The notes under the pieces were generated by a model. The model was given only the letters and a program-made list of their open reading frames with translations, made no database searches and had not been told where the DNA came from. This document shows, in pieces, positions 7,369-14,040 of a DNA stretch of 64,000 nt. How positions within the stretch are numbered: position 1 is the first letter of the stretch; the number at the start of each line of letters is the position of its first letter. The translations under genes and the position numbers were made by a program. The stretch is from an uncultured Eubacteriales bacterium (GTDB lineage Bacteria > Bacillota > Clostridia > Oscillospirales > Oscillospiraceae), in contig URAM01000001.1 in NCBI GenBank assembly GCA_900545815.1, forward strand, positions 62,001 through 126,000, given 5' to 3'.

Positions 7369-7410
7369 CATTATAAATGTCAAAAAGCATTATAAATGTC
7401 AAAAAGCATT
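7369..7410. repeat. 19-bp tandem repeat, two copies
   Basis: CATTATAAATGTCAAAAAG at 7369-7387 is repeated exactly at 7388-7406, followed by CATT of a third copy. It is AT-rich and lies between the hairpin block and a terminator. Confidence 0.9.
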
Positions 7411-7443
7411 CCTGTACTGCGTTGGCACAGGAACGCTTTTTTC
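7401..7443 (-). terminator. Terminator of the 87-aa hypothetical gene (bidirectional)
   Basis: Arms AAAAGC(A)TTCCTGT and ACAGGAA(C)GCTTTT with flanking T/A runs on both sides. It is 6 bases beyond the stop of the minus-strand gene and can also stop + strand readthrough from the tRNA. Confidence 0.8.
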
Positions 7444-7448
7444 ATCGC

Positions 7449-7712
7449 TCAATCCTCCAGGAGCAGGATGACGTCGGGCTTATAGTAATTCAGGCTCACG
7501 CTGCCGTCCTCGTCGTCCACGTCCACGCTCTCTTCGTACCAGCACATCAGGTAGGTATCGCCGTTGGCGTCCACGGCGTCCATCTGCCACCAGGTGCCGG
7601 AGTAGGGACCTTCCTCGGTCTCCAGGATGCCGTAGCGCCAGTCCTGATTGGCCCAGTTGGGTTCCAGGGAATAGAGCTTGTCCCCAAAGGGAATTAGAAT
7701 TTCTTCCATCAT
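7449..7712 (-). CDS. Hypothetical acidic protein, 87 aa
   Basis: No family recognised. The product is acidic and tryptophan-rich, with WANQDWRYGILETEEG and SGTWWQMDAVDANGDTYL, and ends in DVILLLED. The composition suggests a small soluble beta-rich protein. The ATG at 7712 (giving MMEEILIPFG) is chosen because AAAGGAAG lies 10 bases upstream. A good promoter ends at about 7738, which rules out the longer in-frame start at 7772. It has its own promoter and terminator, so it is monocistronic. There is no clue to function from its neighbours. Confidence 0.75.
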   Translation of the reverse strand: MMEEILIPFGDKLYSLEPNWANQDWRYGILETEEGPYSGTWWQMDAVDANGDTYLMCWYEESVDVDDEDGSVSLNYYKPDVILLLED

Positions 7713-7737
7713 AGAGAATCCACTTCCTTTGAGGTTT

Positions 7738-7766
7738 ATTATGGCAGGAACATTGGGAGGTGTCAA
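7738..7766 (-). promoter_or_regulatory. Sigma-A promoter of the 87-aa hypothetical gene
   Basis: On the minus strand a perfect TTGACA (7766-7761), a 17-base spacer and CATAAT (7743-7738). Confidence 0.75.
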
Positions 7767-7825
7767 GGGCAAGGGAAATGAGTGCTTCCGTTGGAACTCA
7801 TTTCGCTGGAAAGTTACTTATCCTC

Positions 7826-7853
7826 TTGCATTATTTTGCAAAGTTGCTATACT
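7826..7853 (+). promoter_or_regulatory. Candidate promoter of the MBL-fold hydrolase gene
   Basis: TTGCAT (7826-7831), a 16-base spacer and TATACT (7848-7853), 20 bases before the GTG start. The -35 region is part of an imperfect CTTGCA...TGCAAAG inverted repeat. Confidence 0.6.
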
Positions 7854-7873
7854 ATGTTAAGGAGGGATGACCC

Positions 7874-8728
7874 GTGAATGTGATCAGTCTCATTGAGAAT
7901 ACCACTCATGACAGGAACCTGTATGCGGAGCATGGTCTCAGTCTCTATTTGGAGACGCGGCAGCACAAGGTGCTCTTTGACACGGGCGCCAGCGGACGCT
8001 TTGCGGACAATGCCGGAAAGCTGGGGATTTCCTTGGCGGAGGTGGATACTCTGATCCTCTCCCACGGTCATTATGACCACACGGGAGGGATTCTGCGTTT
8101 TCTGGAGGAGAATGACCGTGCTCAGGTCTATTTGTCCGCCTATGCCTTTGCGCCGTACTATCATGTGTCGGATACCGAACGCCGCTCTATTGGCATCCGG
8201 GATCTTTCCCCAGACCATCCTCGGCTGACGCTGCTGCAAGGCGACTTGACCATTGACGATGAGCTGACCCTGTTCACTGGGGTCACTGGCCGCAAGTGCT
8301 TTCCGGAGACCAATTTCCAACTGAAATATGACAACGGCAGGGAACTGGTGCAGGATGATTTCCGCCACGAACTGTATCTGGCTGTGACGGAAGGCACTCA
8401 TCGGTTGCTGCTCTCTGGCTGCTCCCACAATGGCATCTTGAATATTTTGGAGCGGTATCAGACGCTGTTCCAAAGAGAGCCGGACGTGGTCATTGGCGGA
8501 TTCCATACAGCAGGAAAAGGGGACTTCCGACCGGAGCACGCCGCCCAGGTGGACGCCCTGGCACAGGCTTTGCGCCCCTGGCACACCGTCTTTTACACCT
8601 GCCACTGCACGGGGCAGATCCCCTATCAACGACTGCACAGACAACTGGGAGACAGGATGCGCTATCTGGCCACAGGAGAGGCGGCAGCCGTGCCGCTTGA
8701 CAAAAATGACTCGGATATGCTACAATAA
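7874..8728 (+). CDS. MBL-fold metallohydrolase (dihydropteroate-synthase-like subgroup)
   Basis: The 284 residues carry the metallo-beta-lactamase metal site SHGHYDHTGG at about residues 56-65, preceded by the FDTGASG motif. They also carry GCSHNGILNI at about 176 and a C-terminal TCHCTGQIPYQ, the pattern of the subgroup named after archaeal 7,8-dihydropterin-6-methyl-4-aminobenzene-phosphate synthase. Substrate in bacteria is unknown. A GTG start at 7874 is used, with AAGGAGGGATGA just upstream. No signal peptide is seen, so it is cytoplasmic. A promoter for the following MarR gene lies inside its last 30 bases, so the two units are adjacent but separately driven. Confidence 0.88.
   Translation: MNVISLIENTTHDRNLYAEHGLSLYLETRQHKVLFDTGASGRFADNAGKLGISLAEVDTLILSHGHYDHTGGILRFLEENDRAQVYLSAYAFAPYYHVSDTERRSIGIRDLSPDHPRLTLLQGDLTIDDELTLFTGVTGRKCFPETNFQLKYDNGRELVQDDFRHELYLAVTEGTHRLLLSGCSHNGILNILERYQTLFQREPDVVIGGFHTAGKGDFRPEHAAQVDALAQALRPWHTVFYTCHCTGQIPYQRLHRQLGDRMRYLATGEAAAVPLDKNDSDMLQ
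8697..8726 (+). promoter_or_regulatory. Promoter of the MarR-family gene, inside the end of the MBL gene
   Basis: TTGACA (8697-8702), an 18-base spacer and TACAAT (8721-8726). It overlaps the last codons of the upstream gene. Confidence 0.7.
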
Positions 8729-8758
8729 CTAACACAATGAGCTGTTTCCTAAGTTAGT
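8728..8758. promoter_or_regulatory. Inverted repeat, candidate MarR operator
   Basis: ACTAAC (8728-8733) and GTTAGT (8753-8758) flank the presumed transcription start, between the -10 box and the ribosome-binding site of the MarR gene. This is the usual place for an autoregulatory operator. Confidence 0.4.
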
Positions 8759-8783
8759 GAAAAGGGAAAGAGGAATATCTATC

Positions 8784-9224
8784 ATGGATATAGACAGTGA
8801 ACTACTTGCGGAGCGTTTGGTAGACCAGACAGAATTGCTCTTCCGGAATGGCCCGCAGAAACAGATTGGCAAGCACGCACAGGGCGAATGCTTTGTCCTG
8901 CGCTGCCTGGCTCGCTCCCCCAAACCGTTATTGCCCAGTGATTTGAGCGCTATGACGCAATCCAGTACCGCCCGCATCGCTGTGGTGCTCAACACCTTGG
9001 AGAAGAAGGGATACATCACACGAGCCATCGACCCTGCCGACCGGCGGCGGGTGTTGGTGTCCTTGACCTCCGTTGGGGCAGAGTATGTCCGGAGCATCCG
9101 GCAGCAGCTGCGCCAGCGAATGCAGCGGTTGTTGGCAGAATTAGGGGAGGCGGATGCGGAAGAATATCTGCGGATTACGGAGCGCATCCTGTCTATCACC
9201 CAGCACATGGCGCAGGAACGCTGA
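8784..9224 (+). CDS. MarR-family transcriptional regulator, 146 aa
   Basis: The winged-helix core at about residues 30-105 has a recognition helix around SSTARIAVVLNTLEKKGYI and the wing AIDPADRRRVLVSLTSVG, typical of MarR. Flanking helices would form the dimer interface. The ATG at 8784 is chosen because AAAGAGG lies 11 bases upstream and a GTG at 8757 has no such site. It has its own promoter and an inverted repeat at the start site, suggesting autoregulation. The target and ligand are unknown. The TIM-barrel-like gene 110 bases downstream is the natural candidate for a regulated partner. Confidence 0.9.
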   Translation: MDIDSELLAERLVDQTELLFRNGPQKQIGKHAQGECFVLRCLARSPKPLLPSDLSAMTQSSTARIAVVLNTLEKKGYITRAIDPADRRRVLVSLTSVGAEYVRSIRQQLRQRMQRLLAELGEADAEEYLRITERILSITQHMAQER

Positions 9225-9333
9225 ACCGAATCCAGCCGGACAGTTGTCGGCGGATATTCTACCCGTTTTCTATTGGAACGCTGTGAAAAGAGAGAAGAGG
9301 GAGCCAAATTTCAGTTGAAATGGAGGCAACCCA

Positions 9334-10068
9334 ATGAACCAGATCCCTGTACAGGAATACAACCTCCCGCCTGCGGAGCCTGTCAAGGTCAAGCATCACC
9401 CGATCCCTTATGAGGGCAGACTCCGTGCGGCTGCCCTGCGCGTACCGGCGGTCATTCGCCAGTGTACCGGCATCTTCGTGTTTGGCAAGCGCATCAAATC
9501 CCTGGTATTCACCACAGATATGGCCATCATCCGAAATGTGGATGCCGATGCCGTCTTTGCCGTCCACCCCTTTACCCCGCAACCCACCATCTCAAACGCC
9601 ATCGTGGCGGCAGCGGATATCCCTGTGTTCGTTGGCGTTGGCGGCGGCTCCACCTTGGGCGTCCGGATGATCCAGATGGCCGTCTCGGCGGAGACTCAGG
9701 GAGCAGTTGGTGTGGTGGTGAATACCAAGGGGAAGAACGAGAACATCGCAACGATGAGCGAGCTGCTGGAGGTGCCTGTTGTGGTCACCGTGGTGTCCGG
9801 CGGAGAGGATGTCAAAAGCCGCATCGACAGCGGTGCATCTATCCTCAATGTCTCCGCCGCCGCTCAGACGCCGGAGGTCGTGCGGGAGATTCGCGCCCAG
9901 TTCCCTAAAATCCCCATCATCGCCACCGGCGGCCCCACCGATGAATCCATCTTGGAGACCATCCACGCCGGTGCCAACGCCATCACTTGGACACCGCCAT
10001 CTACCACCGAGCTATTTCGGCAGATCATGGTGCGGCACCGAGAGACCAAGACGGCTTGGCCGGATTGA
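9334..10068 (+). CDS. TIM-barrel-like protein of unknown function (annotated elsewhere as hydrolase), 244 aa
   Basis: No precise function recognised. The sequence alternates short beta strands and helices as in a TIM barrel: IPVFVGVGGGSTLG at about 93-106, AVGVVVNTKG, VPVVVTVVSGGEDVKSRIDSG, ILNVSAAAQTPEVV, and the phosphate-site-like IPIIATGGPTDESI and HAGANAITWT. These resemble indole-glycerol-phosphate-synthase or hisA-like folds. A GGAGG precedes the ATG at 9334. A terminator follows, so it is transcribed alone or with the upstream marR gene. The glycine-rich loops suggest binding of a phosphorylated ligand, which is an inference. Confidence 0.7.
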   Translation: MNQIPVQEYNLPPAEPVKVKHHPIPYEGRLRAAALRVPAVIRQCTGIFVFGKRIKSLVFTTDMAIIRNVDADAVFAVHPFTPQPTISNAIVAAADIPVFVGVGGGSTLGVRMIQMAVSAETQGAVGVVVNTKGKNENIATMSELLEVPVVVTVVSGGEDVKSRIDSGASILNVSAAAQTPEVVREIRAQFPKIPIIATGGPTDESILETIHAGANAITWTPPSTTELFRQIMVRHRETKTAWPD

Positions 10069-10077
10069 ACAAAAACG

Positions 10078-10122
10078 ACAAAGATACTGTTTGCTTTTTG
10101 GCAGCAGTATCTTTTGTTTTTT
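10078..10122 (+). terminator. Terminator after the TIM-barrel gene
   Basis: AAAGATACTG (10080-10089) pairs with CAGTATCTTT (10105-10114), followed by TGTTTTTTCT. Confidence 0.85.
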
Positions 10123-10133
10123 CTAAAAACCTA

Positions 10134-10162
10134 TTGACGTGTAGGGTTGAATGGAGTATTAT
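10134..10162 (+). promoter_or_regulatory. Sigma-A promoter of nifS-nifU
   Basis: TTGACG (10134-10139), a 17-base spacer and TATTAT (10157-10162). Confidence 0.8.
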
Positions 10163-10186
10163 ATACCTACAAAATAACTAGGAAAT
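10163..10186. promoter_or_regulatory. Candidate Rrf2/IscR-type operator at the nifS start site
   Basis: ATACCTAC (10163-10170) and CTAGGAAAT (10178-10186) form an imperfect inverted repeat with CCTA/TAGG cores. It sits immediately after the -10 box, where a repressor would block initiation. It resembles the ATACCTA-type half sites of clostridial Rrf2-family iron-sulfur regulators. No rrf2 gene is adjacent. Confidence 0.4.
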
Positions 10187-10197
10187 AGGTGAAGGAA

Positions 10198-11385
10198 ATG
10201 TATGTATATGCGGATAATGCGGCGACCACCAAGGTCAGCCCCACTGCGGTTGCGGCAATGATGCCTTTTTTGACCGAGGAATATGGCAATCCTTCCTCTT
10301 TTTATTCGTTGGGTCAGCGGGCGGCAGAAGCCCTCGTGAAAGCCAGAGAAACGGTAGCGGAATGTCTGGGTGCGGAGCCTGGTGAGATTTATTTCACCGG
10401 CGGCGGCAGCGAATCTGACAACCAGGCCATCCGTTCCGCCGCCTTCGTTGGCGCCAAAAAGGGCAAGCGCCATATCATCTCCACCAAGTTTGAGCACCAT
10501 GCTGTCCTCCACACCTTGGAACAGCTGGAGCGGGAAGGCTTTGATGTGACTCTCCTGGATGTCCACCCCAACGGGGTCATCACCGTCGAAGACGTGGCCA
10601 ACGCCATCCGAGAGGATACCTGCCTGGTGACCATCATGTTCGCCAACAACGAGATCGGCACCATGCAGCCCATCAAGGAGATCGGCGCCCTGTGCCGAGA
10701 GAAGAAGATCCCCTTCCACACCGATGCCGTCCAGGCAGTGGGACACGTCCCCATCAACGTGAAGGAGATGAACATTGATATGCTTTCTCTTTCCGGCCAT
10801 AAGTTCCACAGTCCCAAGGGCGTTGGCGCCCTGTATGTCCGTCGGGGCATCCCGCTGAAAAACCTCATCGAGGGTGGCCAGCAGGAAAAGGGAAAGCGGG
10901 GCGGCACCGAGAATATGCCTGGTATCGTGGGCATGGCAGCTGCCTTGAAGGAGTCCACTGACCACATGGCGGAGAACATGAAAAAGATCACTGCCCTGCG
11001 GGAGAAGCTCATCACAGGTCTGGAAAAGATCCCCCACAGCAAGCTCAACGGCGACCGGAACCTCCGTGTCCCCGGCACCGTGAACTTCTGCTTTGAGGGC
11101 ATTGAAGGGGAGAGTATGCTCCTCCTGCTGGATGCCAACGGCATCGCCGCTTCCTCCGGCAGCGCCTGCACCTCCGGCTCTCTGGATCCCAGCCATGTGC
11201 TGCTGGCACTGGGGCTGCCCCACGAAGTGGCGCATGGCAGCCTGCGCCTGTCCATTGGCGAATATAACAACGAGGCAGAGATCGACCACATCCTGGAGAC
11301 CGTTCCCAAGGTGGTAGAACGGCTGCGGGATATGTCCCCAGTGTGGGACGAGCTGGTCAAAGGGGAACGTCCCCACTTGATTTGA
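10198..11385 (+). CDS. nifS: Cysteine desulfurase, NifS/IscS type
   Basis: A PLP enzyme that takes sulfur from cysteine for iron-sulfur clusters and other thio-cofactors. It begins MYVYADNAATTKVSP. SGHKFHSPKG places the PLP lysine at about residue 202, and SGSACTSGS places the persulfide cysteine at about 324 in the long mobile loop typical of NifS/IscS. Start ATG 10198 is favoured because AGGTGA (10186-10191) is well spaced for it; an in-frame GTG at 10189 would add three residues. nifU follows after 30 bases, so sulfur donor and scaffold are made together. The promoter carries a possible iron-sulfur-sensing operator. Confidence 0.95.
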   Translation: MYVYADNAATTKVSPTAVAAMMPFLTEEYGNPSSFYSLGQRAAEALVKARETVAECLGAEPGEIYFTGGGSESDNQAIRSAAFVGAKKGKRHIISTKFEHHAVLHTLEQLEREGFDVTLLDVHPNGVITVEDVANAIREDTCLVTIMFANNEIGTMQPIKEIGALCREKKIPFHTDAVQAVGHVPINVKEMNIDMLSLSGHKFHSPKGVGALYVRRGIPLKNLIEGGQQEKGKRGGTENMPGIVGMAAALKESTDHMAENMKKITALREKLITGLEKIPHSKLNGDRNLRVPGTVNFCFEGIEGESMLLLLDANGIAASSGSACTSGSLDPSHVLLALGLPHEVAHGSLRLSIGEYNNEAEIDHILETVPKVVERLRDMSPVWDELVKGERPHLI

Positions 11386-11415
11386 TAGAAATTTGTTAAA
11401 AAGGAGTGTTCACAG

Positions 11416-11841
11416 ATGCTGTATAGTGAAAAAGTCATGGATCATTTCCAGAATCCGCGGAATGTGGGCAAGATGGAAGACGCCAGCGGTGTGGGCGAAG
11501 TGGGCAACGCACGATGTGGCGACATCATGCGTATGTATATTAAGGTAGATGACGGCATCATCACGGATGTCAAGTTCAACACCTTTGGCTGCGGCAGTGC
11601 CATTGCCTCCTCCTCTATGGCCACTGAGATGATCAAAGGGAAACCGGTTTCAGAAGCATTGGAGCTGTCCAACAAGGCCGTTGTTGAGGCTTTGGATGGA
11701 CTGCCTCCCCAGAAGATTCACTGTTCCGTGCTGGCGGAAGAAGCAGTGAAGGCAGCGGTAAAGGATTATTACGACAAGAATGGAATTGCCTATAATCCGG
11801 CCGATTTTTGCAGCAATGACTGTGCAAATTGCCATTGTTAA
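11416..11841 (+). CDS. nifU: Iron-sulfur cluster assembly scaffold, NifU/IscU type
   Basis: The 141 residues are a single IscU-like domain, beginning MLYSEKVMDHFQNPRNVG. The three cluster-ligand cysteines are at about C34 (NARCGDI), C59 (FGCGSAIASSS) and C103 (IHCSVLAEEA). The C-terminus is unusually cysteine-rich (CSNDCANCHC), which is not needed for the core scaffold and could bind metal. AAGGAG precedes the ATG. It accepts sulfur from the adjacent NifS and assembles transient clusters in the cytoplasm. A perfect 14-bp hairpin follows the stop. Confidence 0.96.
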   Translation: MLYSEKVMDHFQNPRNVGKMEDASGVGEVGNARCGDIMRMYIKVDDGIITDVKFNTFGCGSAIASSSMATEMIKGKPVSEALELSNKAVVEALDGLPPQKIHCSVLAEEAVKAAVKDYYDKNGIAYNPADFCSNDCANCHC

Positions 11842-11856
11842 ATGCGCTGAAATTCC

Positions 11857-11886
11857 AATTCCCCTCTGGACATCCAGAGGGGAATT
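11857..11886 (+). terminator. Perfect hairpin after nifU
   Basis: AATTCCCCTCTGGA (11857-11870) and its exact complement (11873-11886) have a two-base gap between arms. No long T-run follows, so termination may be partial, or the hairpin may protect the 3' end. Confidence 0.6.
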
Positions 11887-11949
11887 CGCTATGATAGAGA
11901 CAAAACATCTTAGCTCGGTTCAAGCGGGCTGAGAAGGAGGGAACCGGCA

Positions 11950-12807
11950 TTGAAACGGATCGTGACCATCCAAGACATCTCCTGCATCGGCAAATGCTCC
12001 CTGACGGTGGCTTTGCCTATCATCTCCGCCTGCGGCGTAGAGACAGCAGTTATCCCCACGGCGGTGTTGTCCACCCACACAGCATTTGATGGCTTCACCT
12101 TCCGCGATTTGACCGATGAGATCCTCCCCATCGCCGCCCACTGGAAGGCACAGGGCATGGCGGTGGACGCCATCTACACCGGCTACCTGGGCTCCTTCCG
12201 GCAGTTGGAGATCGTCTCCCAGTTCTTTGACCAGTTCAAGACACCGGAAAATTTGATTTTGATCGACCCAGCCATGGCAGACAACGGTGCGCTGTACGCC
12301 GGTTTCACGCCGGAATTTGTCCAGGAGATGGCCAAACTCTGCGGCAAAGCGGACATCATCGTTCCCAACCTGACCGAAGCCTGCTACCTCCTCAATATCC
12401 CCTATCCAGGAGAGGACTACACCCGAGCGGACATTCAGCACATCCTCACCGAGCTGGGCAAGCTGGGCTGTGCGCAGGTCGTCCTCACCGGAGTCAGCCT
12501 GGAGCCGGGACGGCTGGGTGTGATGGCCTATGATACCAAAAACAAGACGTTTTTTGAATACGATAACGAGAAAATGCCCTCCAACTTTCACGGCACTGGC
12601 GATGTGTTTGCCTCCGTGATGGTAGGCGCTATGATGCGTGGGTGTTCCTTGGCGGACGCCCTGCGCTTGGCGGTGGATTTCACTCTGGAGAGCATCCGCA
12701 AAACCGTTGCCGATCCGGAACACCGGTGGTACGGGGTGAACTTCGAGGAAGCCATCCCCCTCCTGGTCTCCCGGTTATCGCATGAACCTCATCCATCCAA
12801 TCATTAG
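11950..12807 (+). CDS. pdxK: Pyridoxal/pyridoxamine kinase
   Basis: A ribokinase-fold kinase that phosphorylates vitamin B6 vitamers. The 285 residues start MKRIVTIQDISCIGKCSLTV, the family signature. The ATP/anion-hole motif appears as NFHGTGDVFASVMVGA at about residues 215-230, and IVPNLTEACYLL and VVLTGVSLEPG are conserved. The start is TTG at 11950, supported by AAGGAGGG 8 bases upstream. The next gene encodes an ECF substrate-binding membrane protein, suggesting uptake and trapping of pyridoxine. It also starts 64 bases after the nifU hairpin, and NifS itself needs PLP, but a regulatory link is only a guess. Confidence 0.93.
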   Translation: MKRIVTIQDISCIGKCSLTVALPIISACGVETAVIPTAVLSTHTAFDGFTFRDLTDEILPIAAHWKAQGMAVDAIYTGYLGSFRQLEIVSQFFDQFKTPENLILIDPAMADNGALYAGFTPEFVQEMAKLCGKADIIVPNLTEACYLLNIPYPGEDYTRADIQHILTELGKLGCAQVVLTGVSLEPGRLGVMAYDTKNKTFFEYDNEKMPSNFHGTGDVFASVMVGAMMRGCSLADALRLAVDFTLESIRKTVADPEHRWYGVNFEEAIPLLVSRLSHEPHPSNH

Positions 12808-12861
12808 GCGGAACGAAAGAGAAGCGAGAAAAAAATCCGCCGCAAAGAAAGAAGGTCAATT

Positions 12862-13395
12862 ATGAGAGCATCGAGATGGAGCCGCCTGGTATACACGGCA
12901 CTGTTCACCGCACTGACCACCGTGGCAACGCTGGTCATCCAAGTTCCCTCCCCCATGAGTGGATATGTCAACCTCGGGGATGCAATGGTCTTGCTCTCCG
13001 CATGGATTCTGGGGCCGGTCTACGGCACCGCTGCCGCCGGCATTGGTTCCATGCTGGCAGATCTGCTCTCCGGCTATGCTTACTATGCGCCGGGCACCTT
13101 GATCATCAAGTGTCTGATGGCATTTGTCGCTGCACAGGTCTTTTTGGCACTCCAGGACAAGACCAAGGGCAAGCGCTTTGCCAAAGTTGTCTCCGGTCTG
13201 CTGGCGGAGATCATCATGGTCGTTGGCTATTTCGGTTACGCCGGTCTCATCCTGGGCAACGGTCTGTCCGCTGCGCTGAGTATTCCGGGCAACTTGGTAC
13301 AGGGTGGATTTGGCATCATCGTCTCCACCGTGGTCTATCTGGCGCTGAGTCAGGTGATCAAGATGCCAAAACTATTGAAGGGACATGAGGGCTGA
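12862..13395 (+). CDS. ECF transporter S component, probably for vitamin B6
   Basis: The 177 residues form about six hydrophobic segments, with the first carrying the alanine/threonine-rich motif LVYTALFTALTTVATLVIQV, where S components contact EcfT. Conserved VNLGDAMVLLSAWILGP and AAGIGSMLADLLSGYAYYAP match the family. S components bind one vitamin or metal and share a common EcfAAT energising module, which is not in this window. The pdxK gene directly upstream points to pyridoxine (PdxU-like), an inference from context. The stop overlaps the next start (TGATG), so translation is coupled. Confidence 0.88.
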   Translation: MRASRWSRLVYTALFTALTTVATLVIQVPSPMSGYVNLGDAMVLLSAWILGPVYGTAAAGIGSMLADLLSGYAYYAPGTLIIKCLMAFVAAQVFLALQDKTKGKRFAKVVSGLLAEIIMVVGYFGYAGLILGNGLSAALSIPGNLVQGGFGIIVSTVVYLALSQVIKMPKLLKGHEG

Positions 13396-13940
13396 TGAAA
13401 GAGCAGATCGCACAGCAGTGTCGTGACGCTGTAGCAGAGTTATATGAAGTGGCGCACCTGAAGGCGGGAGATATTCTGGTGGTGGGCTGCTCTACCAGCG
13501 AGGTGCTGGGTAGCAAGATCGGCACCAACTCCGCTCCGGAGACCGCTGTTGAGATTTTTAACAGTCTCTACGGCTTCTTGAAGGAGAAGGGCGTGTATCT
13601 AGCCGCCCAGTGCTGTGAGCACCTGAACCGTGCCATCATCGTGGAAGCGGAAGCGGTGCCCAACGCCGACATCGTCAACGTTGTCCCCCAGCCCAAGGCG
13701 GGCGGTTCCTTCGCTACGGCGGCCTATCACGGGTTGGAACATCCAGTGGCCGTGGAGGAGATTAAGGCAGACGCCGGTCTGGACATCGGCGCCACCCTCA
13801 TTGGGATGCACCTGAAAAAGGTGGCCGTTCCCGTCCGCTTGCAGGTCAAGCAGATCGGTCAGGCACCGCTGACCGCCGCTCGTGTGCGGCCGAAGTTCAT
13901 CGGCGGCGTGAGAGCAATCTACGACCAGACTATGTTATAA
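13395..13940 (+). CDS. TIGR01440/UPF0340 family protein (YwlG-like), 181 aa
   Basis: A conserved protein of unknown function. The signatures are ILVVGCSTSEVLGSKIGTNS at about residues 28-47, LAAQCCEHLNRAIIVE at about 70-85, and VVPQPKAGGSFATAAY. The fold has been compared to acyl-transferring or nucleotide-binding proteins, but no reaction is known. It overlaps the ECF gene by one base and ends at a strong terminator, so pdxK, the ECF gene and this gene probably form one operon. The conserved cysteines (CCEH) and serines suggest an active-site pocket. Confidence 0.92.
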   Translation: MKEQIAQQCRDAVAELYEVAHLKAGDILVVGCSTSEVLGSKIGTNSAPETAVEIFNSLYGFLKEKGVYLAAQCCEHLNRAIIVEAEAVPNADIVNVVPQPKAGGSFATAAYHGLEHPVAVEEIKADAGLDIGATLIGMHLKKVAVPVRLQVKQIGQAPLTAARVRPKFIGGVRAIYDQTML

Positions 13941-13948
13941 AAAACAGC

Positions 13949-13979
13949 AAAAGACGTGTGCGTTCGCGCACGTCTTTTT
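13949..13979 (+). terminator. Terminator of the pdxK operon
   Basis: AAAAGACGTG(T)GCG, a TTCG loop and CGC(A)CGTCTTTTTG, with a T-run. Confidence 0.88.
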
Positions 13980-13981
13980 GT

Positions 13982-14010
13982 TTGCCTCCCGGCAGGTTTC
14001 ATGGTAGGAT
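13982..14010 (+). promoter_or_regulatory. Candidate promoter of the PucR-family gene
   Basis: TTGCCT (13982-13987), a 17-base spacer and TAGGAT (14005-14010), 30 bases before the ATG. Confidence 0.5.
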
Positions 14011-14040
14011 AGAGGAAAAACAAGGAAAGGTGGGAAAAGG

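Noticed and set aside
7369..7410. Tandem repeats as a CRISPR array
   Set aside because: Only two contiguous 19-base copies without spacers and no cas genes in the window.
10189..10197. GTG 10189 as the nifS start
   Set aside because: The best ribosome-binding match (AGGTGA) overlaps this GTG and is well placed for ATG 10198 instead.
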